Source: Psococerastis gibbosa
Taxonomy: Eukaryota > Arthropoda > Insecta > Psocodea > Psocidae
Length of the DNA: 64,000 bases
Reading direction: 5' to 3'
Assembly: GCA_963971405.1 (NCBI GenBank)
Contig: OZ020490.1
Location: 5,318,874-5,382,873 of the forward strand
In this document: positions 1 to 12,600 of the stretch, in pieces
Numbering within the stretch: the stretch's first letter is position 1
How the letters are laid out: each line of letters begins with the position of its first letter
Position numbers and translations under genes: made by a program
The notes under the pieces: model-generated
What the model saw: the letters and a program-made list of their open reading frames with translations, nothing else
The model's database searches: none
What the model was told of the DNA's origin: nothing

Positions 1-656
1 GGGATATAAACATTTATAAATTTTGCTACAGGTTTTATTACTTCACTGTTGATAATAATGGTTGACCTTAAGGTATTTTGTAATTTTACCACAGTATTGT
101 GGCTGCCTATCAGCATTGCCTGACTCTTAGTCGGGTTCAACTTGAGACCATGTTTTATTGACCATTTCAAAACGTTCTCTAAATCAGCATTAATATCAGC
201 TATGGCGGGGTTTCCACATACGTCAATAGTCAATAGTAAATGTGGTATTGACGTTTTAGCAGACATTAAAGACATACTAAAAATGTCTGCTACCACGTCA
301 AAACCATATTTACTATTGACTATTGACATATGTGGAAACCCGCCTATGGCTGTTCGCATATTCATAAGCTGATAGTCAAAAGCAAAGAAAGATCAAAACC
401 CAATAGGTTGCATGCCCCTTGATACATTGGTTCTGGGGACAGTAAATAAATAAATACTTAATTTTCATAAAATTATAATTTAGCCATGAAAGTAATTGAA
501 AAGGACTTTACATATCGAAAGGCGAACAATACGAGTATTAAGTCTTGTTGTATAAAGATAGTATTGCATTGTTAATACTTTAAATTATTACGGTACGTGA
601 AAAAAAAACAGGAGAGAAAGAATCGTACATACTGTATGTTCTTTTTTAATTTCTAG
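1..656. other. 5' flank of the cadherin gene, with a foldback MITE
   Basis: I see no coding exon here. A foldback element lies at 204-344 and is listed separately. The stretch ends in a pyrimidine-rich acceptor (aatttctag, ending at 656) directly before the cadherin start codon, so a 5' untranslated exon probably lies upstream, perhaps outside the window. Confidence 0.5.
204..344. mobile_element. Foldback MITE, GGCGG-tip family
   Basis: A 141-bp near-perfect palindrome with tips GGCGGGGTTTCCACA and its inverse. It is flanked on both sides by TAT, a 3-bp target duplication. The centre holds the motif tagcagacattaaagac, which recurs in the copies at 47498, 56752 and 58522. It encodes no protein. 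Confidence 0.85.
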
Positions 657-3600
657 ATGTGGGGCGCCATCGTATTTCTCATTCTTTCTGGCATCGTTCT
701 GGGCAACTATCCGTCGTTTGAGCCTTTCCATCGTATGCGCATTCTGCTCCTGCCTTCTGACATGCGCGAGGGCTCTGTCATTTACAGGCTTCGCGCCATT
801 GACCAGGACTTTGACTATCCACTACGATTTGACGTTGTTGGTGAGTATGTTATGCATATATACCTTCCGCATTGTTATTCTTAAGTAAGACACTAGAGAT
901 CTTTTGAATGGAAAACACATATGGCTGATATGAGCGGATATCACTAATTTTTCGTTCTTTGTGTCGTATTGAAGTGGACATACTTATCCCAGTTGATGAA
1001 TGTCCTGAAAAGGACCCACGACAATATGGTCCTGCCACCAATTCTGCACCAACCATTCTGCACAACACCTAAGATGGCTGGGACACGTCGTAAGAATGTA
1101 CAAAGCAAGTATGGCAGGAAGACGAATGGCGGGACGTCTTCGAAAGCGCTGGAAGGTTGAGTTAGAAACTGGCATCCGCGAGTTGGAACTCTGTAGGAGG
1201 AGCGTCGTACAAAACCGTGACGACTGGAGGAGTGTTGTTGAGCAGGTCTCAGCGCATCAAGGGCTGTAGATCCAGAAGAAGAACCCCTTTTCCATGGCAG
1301 GCTTGTCAGTCTTCCTAGCCTAACAAACTAAAAATTACTCTGAATTGTTTGCAGATGTTGTCGAGCAGGCCGAAGCGTATCGAGGGCTGTAAAGCCAGAA
1401 GAAGAAGAAGAACCCCTTTTTCTTAGCCGGCTTTGTGGTCTTCCTGGTCTACCCATTTCATAACAAACTAAAAATGACCCTAAATTGTTTGCAGATGCTG
1501 TGGGTAGATCCATCATCCGCATCGACAACCTTCCGTGCACCCCGACACACACCTACTGCGAAGGCAACGTCTTCCTCAAGCGAAAACTCGAGCCGGACCG
1601 CGTGTATGACATGCTGCTGAGTGTACGCGACTCGACGGGACAGGAGACCAAGGTTGACGCCACGATCAAGGGCACTAGAGCCACATCGCATTTCGAAGAT
1701 GTCTTCCCCTATGTGCCTAGTCTTCTGATGGTACCTGAGGATACTCAGCTGGGCGCGACGCTTGGGTTTGTTCTGGCACGGCGCGGCACGCGACGACGGA
1801 CTGAGCTGGAGATGTGGGGTTCTGAGAATTTCCGGCTTTATCAGGTATACATGTATCTATTTATTTAAAGGGAGTATAAGATGTTTGGTGGGTTGTGGAA
1901 GAAATTCAAGCAAAATAATGACAGCCACAACTATAACACGAGGCAACGGGGAGACCATAATGCAACAATTCCATACTACTGGAACTTGGTATAAAACATG
2001 CGTTGTTGAACTGCTCCTTTAAAAAGTTTATAATTTCAGACGGTCGGCAGCCGAGATGTAGCGAATGCTTCCATTAAATTGACTGCTGAATTGGATTTTG
2101 AGGAGAGAACCATGTACAAACTCACCATTTTTGCGCTTGTAAGTGTACTTATCAATGTAAAAAATTAAGTATGTCCTTAGGCGGACTAAGGCCCGGTATA
2201 CACGGATGATTCTCCCAGTCGTGGTTTGCCGGCGTCTTTTCCAATGTAACCATAAGGCTAGATTCAAGGCCCTGCCCAGGTTTTGATTTCGGGGGGGGGG
2301 GGGGGTCCGGACCCCATGGATCACCCTAGATTGATTGTTCCTGTAAAAAAAAAATGTCGTTAGAGCACTCCAATTTATTCTTAATATTTCTGGCTTCTGC
2401 TTCCTTTTAGGATCCATGGACAGTGGAACGAGAGGATACGCGCAATATTGCTGGATTCACACTACCTGTCGTAGTAACTGATGTTCAGGTATCTTATCTT
2501 ACCTTATTTATTGTTCCATATTATAAGCTACCTACTCCTGTTTTCTAAGTAAACTACCCATGGATAAGGGGTTAGGAGAATGATTTTCTGTTTATGTTGG
2601 AGCTCGAAAATCGACCTTCCGTTTCTTAATCTAGTTCCCTACAAACTGCACTAATGCTGGTGACATAAATATTATAAAGACTACCTGACACATTACCAGT
2701 AATTTTGTAAATTTGTTTTCTTATGTTATATTTCCTCCGCAGGATATGCCTCCAGTGTTTACCCAGATTCCTCCAGTTACCGTGCTGAATGGTGACCTGC
2801 AAGTGGGCGACAAAGTGGTTCAGGTACAGGCCCAAGATGGCGACCGGGGTGCTGCTAGACAAGTCACATATGGCCTTATTAGTGAGAAGAATCCCTTCAT
2901 TACCTTTTTCAATATAAGCGAAAAATCAGGTACCGTACATAACTTACAGTTTTTATGACAACCCCATGAGGAACAATGGCCTGAAATCTGAAAGAGAAGC
3001 CATTAGCACCATAAAGTGGATTGTCCCGATTTTGTAGAATAGTATACTAAATGTGCCCGGCAGATATTCTGCGTTGTTTGTGGCAATGGAACGACAAGTT
3101 TTTTTTTTATCTTTTTGCTGAATCTTCCACTTGTATTCTCTTAGACAGATCGTTTGTTTGAATCCCGCAAAGTCCAGATTTTTTAAAATCTAATTTCGGT
3201 GTAACGATGAGATTGCGTATTCAATCTAAGTTAGTATAGTGACAGTATTGTATACCACATAATACTGCAATATATAGCAAGTGTGGGACTCGAGCCAACA
3301 TCTTTTCGGGTGAAAGTCATGGGACCTTGTCTGCGAATCATAGTTTACAATATTATGCTTACCGTAATATTTTTTTTATATTAATTTCAGGTGAAATAAC
3401 TCTGGCAAAGCCTTTGAAGGAACTTCAAACCATCACACGAGCGCATCAGCCCATAATTTTAACCATAATGGCCGAAGAAGTGAAAATGGATATTAATGAA
3501 CCGCCTGCGTTAACAGCTACTGCCACTTTAGCTCTACTTTTGGAAAATACTGTCAGCAATGCGCCGCCAAAATTTCGGAATCAAGAGTAAGCGACCAATA

Positions 3601-6600
3601 GTGTGAAATTCTTAGGGTTAACAGACAATCGGGCGAGGTGAAATGGGCCATTCGAAGAATAGAAAAATAGAGTAGAATATTGTGTATTTCTGTAGGTGTG
3701 GCAAGACACAGAGAAACCCGTCATATTACATGTATACCTTACATTACCATAAGTAATATATAGGCCTAACTTAAATGTAGAAAAAATATTAAATAAATTC
3801 GCTCTTGCGAGGACAATTTTCCCCAAGCAGAGCACACCTTGGACACATCAAACAAAACAACAATTCTGTCGTGGCTGCAAGGTGTGCTCTGATTGGTTAA
3901 TGAAGACGTGGCAGGTGGTATCAGAAATACAAAAAAATCCTTGACGGAAGCGAATATCCTATAGAACTAACTCTAGATGCTCCTTGAGACGGGGTCCATC
4001 TTGGTTATTCTCCTCGATTATGGGAAGTAATCACTGAAGAGGAAGCTGAGTCGCGCCACCGTAGAGCTCGGAACCCCCCATCGTGATGATTCTCCTTCAG
4101 CGACTACCCCTGGGGTTGTACGTGGACTGTCTATGAACAGTGTAAGCAATATGGCCTATGGCCGGAGGCGGCCGTCATTGTTGTCATTTGTTGTAAAACA
4201 CATTCTTCTATTGTCATAATCTGCATTAATGCATTAATTATCTAGGGTATTAAACATTCTACAGATTACTGTTAATTTCACCCATAAGGCCGACTGCACA
4301 AAGGCAGATTCCACCCCCCTGATCTGCTGGTAGGTCTGTTAGGACGTAGTGCACACCCAGCTAAAATCTGCCTTGGTCGTCAACCCATTTCCTCCAATGT
4401 ACTCGACAGATCTGCTGCGTAGAATCTGCCTTTGTGCGCCAAGCCATTTGTGCAAATGTATCTCGACAAAAGACAGATATTCCAGCAGATCAGCTGCGCT
4501 GAAGCTGAAGCTTTATGCAAAAGGGTCTAACCCCTTGAACAACCAAATCTAACGCTCTTGATTTCATATTTCAGATATGTAGCAAGATTGAAAGAGAACG
4601 CACCGCAAGGCACGGCGTTAGTATTTGGCGCCTCATACTCGACAGTGGTAGAAGACTTGGACACTGGACAAGATGGCGTCTTCTCATTAACTTTACTCCG
4701 TGACAATGGCACGTTTGAGATAAGTCCGACTGTCGCCGAGTCAAACGCGAATTTTGTTATTCGAGTGAGAAATAATGAGCTCTTAGACTTTGAGAAGCGT
4801 ACTTCACTGTCATTCTTGGTAAGAAATAATTAGTAGGCGGATTCAATTTGTTGCACTCAACCATACAATAAATAGAAAATAATAAAAATTGAAGTGGACC
4901 AAACTCCCGCCAAAAATGTCAGTGCTCGTCTGTCTGAAAACAAGCAGTCAATCATGCCTAATCAGTACTTCTCCTTTCTAGATTGTTGCCAAAGAACTCT
5001 CAACCGGTCCTGGAGGCCTCAATTCCACAGCCTCTGTGACTCTGTATCTAGAAGATGAGAACGACAATGTGCCTGTATTCCGCCAGACCCGCTACGAGGC
5101 GCTGCTGACTGAAAACGTGACCGCTAACGCGTTGGTTACGCAGGTCTCAGCGACAGACGGCGATACGGGACTGTTTGGGAGAATCCTTTACACTGCCATA
5201 TTAGGGTACCTTAATCATTCTTTGACAATGGATACCAATACCGGGATCATTACGATTGCGTCTGATAATCATGGGTTCGACCGGGAATCAGCATCTGGTG
5301 AGTAAATTGTTATAAGGCCAGGTACACAAGGACGTGTGACGCATGTTTGATTTTTACACTTATAAGGCTTTTCCCCTGCCTCTTTATTAAACATTAGAGA
5401 ATGCTGATTTTGGTAAGAAAAACAGGTCTTCCCTTTCCCTAGTTATTATGTCAAATTTAGAAACATTTTTTGACGTGACAACGCCTAATAAATCGATGAG
5501 CGCTGCCCGCTGACTGGAACACTGGGTGTATGCACGAAAAAGACGTTACGCTCTTTGTCCGTTACGCCGATGCGTTACGCTCATTGTCCGTTACGCCGCA
5601 TCTTAATGTGGTTTTCATTGCTTATTACAACAACAATTTAATTATTATTATTTATTTTTTAATTTAATTTTTTTTTGCTTTGTTTTTGTTATGACGTTGT
5701 CACGTCAAACTATCATCCGTAATCCGACTTTACAGACAACAAATTTTTCCTACAGAATATCGCTTCATGGTGGAAGCTAGAGACATGGACGGTGTCGGTA
5801 ATAAAGCTACTGTTCCATTGATAATCCGTATATTGGACGTCAATGACGAGACACCAGAGTTTGAACGTCAAGTATTTGAATTCATTCTCCAACCTGGATT
5901 GAGGAATTTCACCAGCAGAGCATTCGTCAAGGTACAAAGCAATTATTTAGATTTATCAATGAATGTGGCGATACGGCATGTGCATAATCTGAACCATGCT
6001 CACCCTGAGTTGTTATAATCTGTGGTTGCAGTGTACTTGTACATCTGAGCTGGTATATGTCCTCTTAGTCAACCTACTCTAGTTGCAAGTGATAATGGAC
6101 AAGCTGAGACAAGTTTAACATTGACACAATGAAACAGGCGAAAGCATGACTTAACCAAGTACATATACGAGTTACCATGTACCAAAGCGTTGCATAACTT
6201 TTTTTTACAGGCTACAGACAAAGATGCAGAACCTCCAAATAACGTTGTTCGCTACGAAATATTGAACGGCAACCCAGACAACAAGTTTAACCTCAACGAA
6301 GAAACGGGAGAACTAACCATAAGAGGCAGACTTGGTCGGAAACGAGACTCTCTGAATCTGAAACAGCCGCAGAAGAAAACTCCGAAAGAGCTGACTGGTG
6401 ACCGCAATACCCCGGATAATGTCGAATGGCTGGGTGAGGGAGGCAGTGAGGGGAGGGGGTTGGCTTTAAAAAAGAAAAATTCTGGTGGTGGTAAGGGAAC
6501 ATCTACTGTCCAGAAACAAGTGGATTACGACTATGACGATTCCGAGTTTTCCGAGAGAAAGAATGATGATGTCATGATTGATTCTGTGATTGAACTCAAT

Positions 6601-9600
6601 ATCCGCGCCTATGACTTAGGTAAGTCTAATGTGTTTTTATAGATCCGTTTTTGACACCAAGTTGAAAGTATTGTTAGTTGCCAACGCCCATACCAGGTTC
6701 AACCCACCAGAACTGCAGTGAACTTGGTAGTGTGCGCAGGTTTGGTAGGGTAATATGGTGGGACATGATAATTGAGGCTGAGGCTACCAGTCAGTCTAAG
6801 TGCGTGTCGAGTCCTGGTCACCACTCTACTATGTTCCCCAAGTGGTTCGAGATCCACTATAATCAGTAGGCCCACCCTGTCTGTCAACTCCCCTTTTCCC
6901 TGAGTTAAAATAGGGCGCCCTTGAGGTTCCTCAAGTTAAAGAGCAGTCTCACTCCCCCCGCCAGGCTGACAGGCTGACTTAAAGAAGCAATGCTGAAAAC
7001 AAGCGTTGCAAAACAAAATACAGACTATGATTAAGGAATTTTAAAAATGCGCCAAATTGATTTCAGGTATTCCCCATCGTTGGCAGCGTGCGTACGTCCG
7101 AATATACCCACCAGAGTCTCGGGCGCGGAATATGAACTTTATCGTGTCAGGAGCGAGTCCTGATAGGCGAGCTACTGAGGAACTGCTGCGCACCCTTACA
7201 GGAGGGAGGGTAATTATTCAGGACGTGAAGCCGTACACGGGTAGGGAGAGCGGTACTGATCTCACAGGGCATGATACAAGACAGGAAAAGTAAGAATTGT
7301 TGAATATATTGCAGTATTATATGATATATGTAACTCTGACGGTGGTCCAGCGGTTAAGAAGACGCCCCGGTTAGGCGTAGATCGTAGGTTCAAATCCCAC
7401 CAAGGCCAGTTTTTTCCATATCCTCTAATTTCGGTTAGGAATTGTTGTCTATTATAGCAGAGCAGTGGATGGATCTAAAATAGGGGCAAACAGAAGCGGA
7501 TCTATAACTTGAGCTTTGAGGAGGCCAGATGTTTATGTAGGAGAGATAGGACATTCGCTTCCCGCCAAAAATAATTTTTTTTTATATTCAGGTGCCACGT
7601 CTCCTATTACTAGCAATTGAAAAGGCGTGGCAGGATTCGAACACATTTTTGACGGGCTCAAATGTATCATCTCTCCTATATATTGTAAAACAGAACAGGT
7701 AGAATTTTGAAATATTATAAGAATATTTATTAGGCGCGGCTATTCCACTTGTCAGTTTTTCTTCATTTGTGCATTAAAAATTGATGAGATTTTTAATGCA
7801 CAAATGAAGAAAAACTGACAAGTGGAATAGCCGCCTAAGGGGAAAAAAAATTGAAAGGTCACCAAAAATATTCATTAATCAATTTGAATTTCCCGCGCAT
7901 TCTGCACTCATTTGTTTAAAATAATTGAATAAACCCCGGTATTATAATAATCCCAAATCGCAAAGATTGAGCTGCTGAGGGTGGCTCGCTGTTGCCCACC
8001 AGCAATGATTATTTATCTTCTTTCAGGAGCGTCGTAACAGCTACAGTTTTCTACGAGGGCAACTCAGTAGTAGATCTTCAACAACTAGAGTCCCGTCTGA
8101 CCGGAAACAAAACTCAAGCGCTTGTAAACCAGACTGTGCAAGAATATCGAAGCGAGAACCGAGTGCTTTTCTGGCTGCTCGTCTTCCTCCTCATATTGAT
8201 TACCATCGCGGCTGTTCTTCTGCTTCTCTGTTGTCTGTGGCAGGGCTGTATCGTCTGCCCGTGTCTGGAAGTCAGGCGGAAGAGTGTTATCGTATCGCCT
8301 GAGGATAATGTCAAGTTTATCCTGCGGGAAAAGAGTCAGATGACTGAAACCAAAGGTGTACAAGGTAGGCGCACTGCATGGTTAGGTTAGGTTAGGACAT
8401 GTAGCGTAGCGGTACGGACTCTGACTTTCACCCGAAAGGTTGTTGGTTCGAGTCTCACACTGGCTACATTTTCTGGCCATGCTTCGGAGGGCATGTAAAG
8501 CAGGCGGTCCCGGGCCTTCCTAGTTGAGTGTAAGAGAGGGCTTTATAGCCCTAACTCCGCTAGGTTGGCTTAGTAATAGAAACAATAAAAAGTCCTTATT
8601 TATTTATTTATTTATGGTTAGGATTGGGACATGCCATTTGTTAAGACATGTAGAGTAGTGGTACAGACTCCAACTTTCAACCGAAAGGTTGTTGGTTCGA
8701 GTCCCACACTTGGTACATTTTCTGGCCATGCTTCGGAGGGCAAATTGTAAAGCAGGCGGTCCCGGGCCTTCCTAGTTGAGGGTAAGAGAGGGCTTTATAG
8801 CCCTAACTCCGCTAGGTTGGCTTTGTAATAGAACAAAAGTCAATATTTATTTATTTATTTGGGCGGGAAAATACCCATATTGTAAATTAAGCACGAGTAT
8901 TTTTATTTTCAAGGACTTTATATGGTCGCAGGTCTACCCATAGGTCCCTTGTCCAATGCCAACTACCCCATGTATTTCGGACATTATTTGTATTGTTTCC
9001 GTATGAATTTTTGGCCATTGGTTAATTGGTATACCCGTTCTCGATGTCAACCTATACCAGATACGTAAGTGATAATGGACAAGCTAAGACAAGCTTAGCA
9101 TTGACTCAATGAAACAAAGTATGACTTAACCAAGTACAGATACGAGTCTAAATTAAGCATACTGGCATAAATTCAACAGAATCAATACATTGTCAAAAGA
9201 TTCAGGAAGGTACAAGAAATAGCTAAAACCAATCAAAATGTTTTCTTCTTGCTTAAATTTGATAAAAATCTTATCTGCTGTCAAAGGTAGGGTGACAGCC
9301 TGTCCAGGTGGTTTTTCTCGATTCGCTCTTTCGAATATAAATAAATCAGGACTTTTTTTGTTCTATTACTAAGCCAACCTAGCGGATATAATGTCAAAAA
9401 TATGTATGCATCATTAAAATTGTCTTTTTGTGTCCTAGCCGCTTACAGCAACGGCTATGGTGCCCACAGAGAGGCATGGAGCGCACAAGCTGGTTCCCGT
9501 TGTGTCCACTGCAACCACCCCAGCCGGCCTGATGGAGGTCGCAGACCTAGTGTAGACTCTGCTGGCTTTATACCTGTTGTTGCTGCTGGGCATCGCTCGC

Positions 9601-12600
9601 GACAACCAACGATCCTGGTGGAAGATGTGGAAGCTCAGCGGTGGGAGGACGATCATCATAGATATCAAAAGTTAGTTTACTGACTTATGACCTTGAAACC
9701 TTAGGCAATATGCATATCCCTACTCTAATTCTTCGAATGCCTCTTCTATCGAAGATTGGTATAGTATAGTACTTCCGACTCCCCAAATGGAAGTCAAGTA
9801 TAGGGTGGCCAGATTTTCAAATCCAAAAAAAGAGTATACATATAAACAACCATAATATGGTATAACATATTATTTAAGAGCCAAAGGGGGGGAGGGGAGG
9901 TGGTGTGTCACACTCTCCTCTTTAAATCACTGATTGATGGGGTATAGTACACCTATTTCTTCACTAAAAAATCGTAGGATAACAAGATTATTTGTTGGCA
10001 TAACTCACCTCATAACATTTTTACAATTATTAACAAACGTTGAGTGAAGCAATAGCAACTTGAATAATACATCTATTATTACATTCTACCTTGTGTATTT
10101 TTTTCCGACCGAAGCTACTTGTATTTCTGGTCAATACACAATTATTATTATTATTTAGCTGAAGAGTGCACCATAGCTCTTCCAAAATTCTGTAAATGAG
10201 TATTCTGATTTAAAAAGAGTATATTTGCATAAAAAGCGCAAAACGAAAGAGTATGTCGAATTTGGAACACAAAAGAATATAAATACTCATGAGACGAGTA
10301 TATCTGGCCACCCTAGTCTAGTATGTATAGTATCGACTTAGTTATGATGACTGGGGCAAGCTCAGGCATGCTTATCATTGACATGGCAAGGCAGCAATTC
10401 CACCGGCGAATTTACTTCATTTGTGATTTGAGATTTTTGTTTGTTTTGTTTTAAGGAGACTATTATGTAGATACTTATCTATTATAAATTAAGTTATAAT
10501 ATGGTAGAGACCAGGGGGCTGTCAACGCTGTATAAAATGGAATTTTGCCTTTCTTCCACTAAGAACCGTCTTCTGCTAAGTGGACGGAGATTAATATTTC
10601 CGCACCGCGGCGCTTGAAGCGTTCCCGCTTAAATTCAAATTTTGGTCTGTAACATTTTAGTTGCCATATTCCAATGGAGATTAATATTATTTTTTTATAT
10701 TCCATTATAATGACAGTTGACTGCGTATTTCAACGCTTATATTATGTAATGTGCCACTGGCAGTGTAAAGTCTAATAAGCTTACGTATGATAAGTATCGG
10801 TAATACAGTAGGCAGCGTTAGTCAATTGCAGTTCAAACGTTAAATTTCCACATTTCAATTTTATTCATATACTTTTATACTGTACTGAACATTCCCATTA
10901 ATACGCTAGTTTATTTTTACTCTTTGGCGCTACAGTCTAGAGCCCGTAATGTCCTAAAAAAACTTTTTCATAGCCCGTACGTAGCACATTGTTTATTACT
11001 CTAGATTATTATTAGTAACCCATTCGTCCTATGTCGAATGCCTAAAACCAACGACCAAAATTGATTGTTTTTTCCATTAGCAATCCGTTAAACGTCTTCG
11101 ATGTCAACTTATGCTATCTACTATACCAGGGATAATGGACACGATGAGAGAATGAGCCATGCTCAACATGGACAAAATGTACATAGGCCTAGTCGTATGA
11201 ATGACTTTACCAAGTCAAAACTGAAACCCATGAACGACCTTCGGACTCTTCTTTTGCTAGCATTCGGCATTTTTCTACTAAAACTAAAATCTAAAATATA
11301 TTAGCGCCCAGTTGAAAATGTAAACAAAACAATGTCAGTAATGGCTGGTAGGCTGGATGGCGTGCGCGTGCGTCCTTCAGTCCTTGATTTTGGACTATCT
11401 TTTTGAAAATATGTTTCAAATTGAGATTTTAGTGATAGTTTCAGAATTTGTAAAAAAATCATTACAATTTTTAAAATACATTTTATTCCCATGAATATTT
11501 AATTTGACATTTAAATATTTACAAAAGAATTTAACTTGAGCTCAGTTGTTCAAGGAAAGTGGACGGAGAAAAAATTTCCGCTGCGTGGCGTGGCGCTGCT
11601 ATCGCGAACTGAATCCCTATCCCGGTGACGAGTCTAGTTATCTGTTGTCTATGGTAGAGACTTATTAATGATGTCTGCTACCATATTATAACTTAATGTA
11701 TAATAGATAAGTTAAGTATCTACATAATAGTCTCCTTAAAACAAAACAAACAAAAAATCTCAAATCACAAATGGAGTAAAGTCGCCGGTGGAATTGCCGC
11801 CTTTTAGGCGGTTCACCTATTTTACAGTCATTGCATTGCCACCTAAGTAGGGATTTTTACAAATGTATCGATTCTTGTATCGATACCGGTATTGAATGGT
11901 AGGTATTGATACTGGTATTGTATTGAAAGAAAAGTATCGATACCATGAGGTATTGGTATCGAATGGAATGCCTGCTCGCAGGGGTGCATCCATGGACCCA
12001 GGGTATCACGCCTTTGAAAAATTCTGGTAACTTCTTTAAATAAATACATAAATGACTAAAAATAACTTATATTCAATATAGTTACGTCACTGAAGGTGCT
12101 GAGGTTTACTGCTGAAGGCACGCTCAGGAATTACAAACAACACGGCCTTGCACCACAAGGCAGGAGAAACACAGGATTTATTGCTTCAGTCTGAATTCAC
12201 AGCTCGTACGTTTAAGTATTATAATTTTAGTGTAAGAATTTTGGGTCATTTTTTAAAAATTAAAAATTGAGTCTTAAAACTTAACTGGCGCAGTCGGTAG
12301 GATCCGTGAGTGTCATCGTTTATGGGGTACTGGTGAGAGTTTTGGGTTCACGAAAAGGCAATTTTGGACTTTGGATTGGACCTATAGAGCTCAGCGCTTC
12401 AACCCTTTCGACGGCACGTGGTTTTCAAACTTTTGCACGGATCCCTTAAGAACCATCGCCCCGCACTGTCTACCCTCTGGACGCGGGAGAACGTATTGAG
12501 CCCGGGAAACAACTGGAAAATCTATGGAGGTTATTGCAGCTCTACTGTAAGTCATCCTTTTTTCCGTTTCCTAATTTTCAGCCCTTTTCTGTTTAACTGT

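Noticed and set aside
2489-2742. U12-type intron (donor gtatcttatc), attractive because PDCD7 is nearby
   Set aside because: The donor differs from the U12 consensus and no TCCTTAAC-like branch site lies before the acceptor.
8380-8396. TTAGG repeated three times, like an insect telomere
   Set aside because: Only three units inside an intron, next to a SINE; too short to mean a telomere relic.
9449-9670. Alternative acceptor 10 nt into cadherin exon 13
   Set aside because: That frame meets a stop, while the acceptor at 9438 keeps phase through exon 14.
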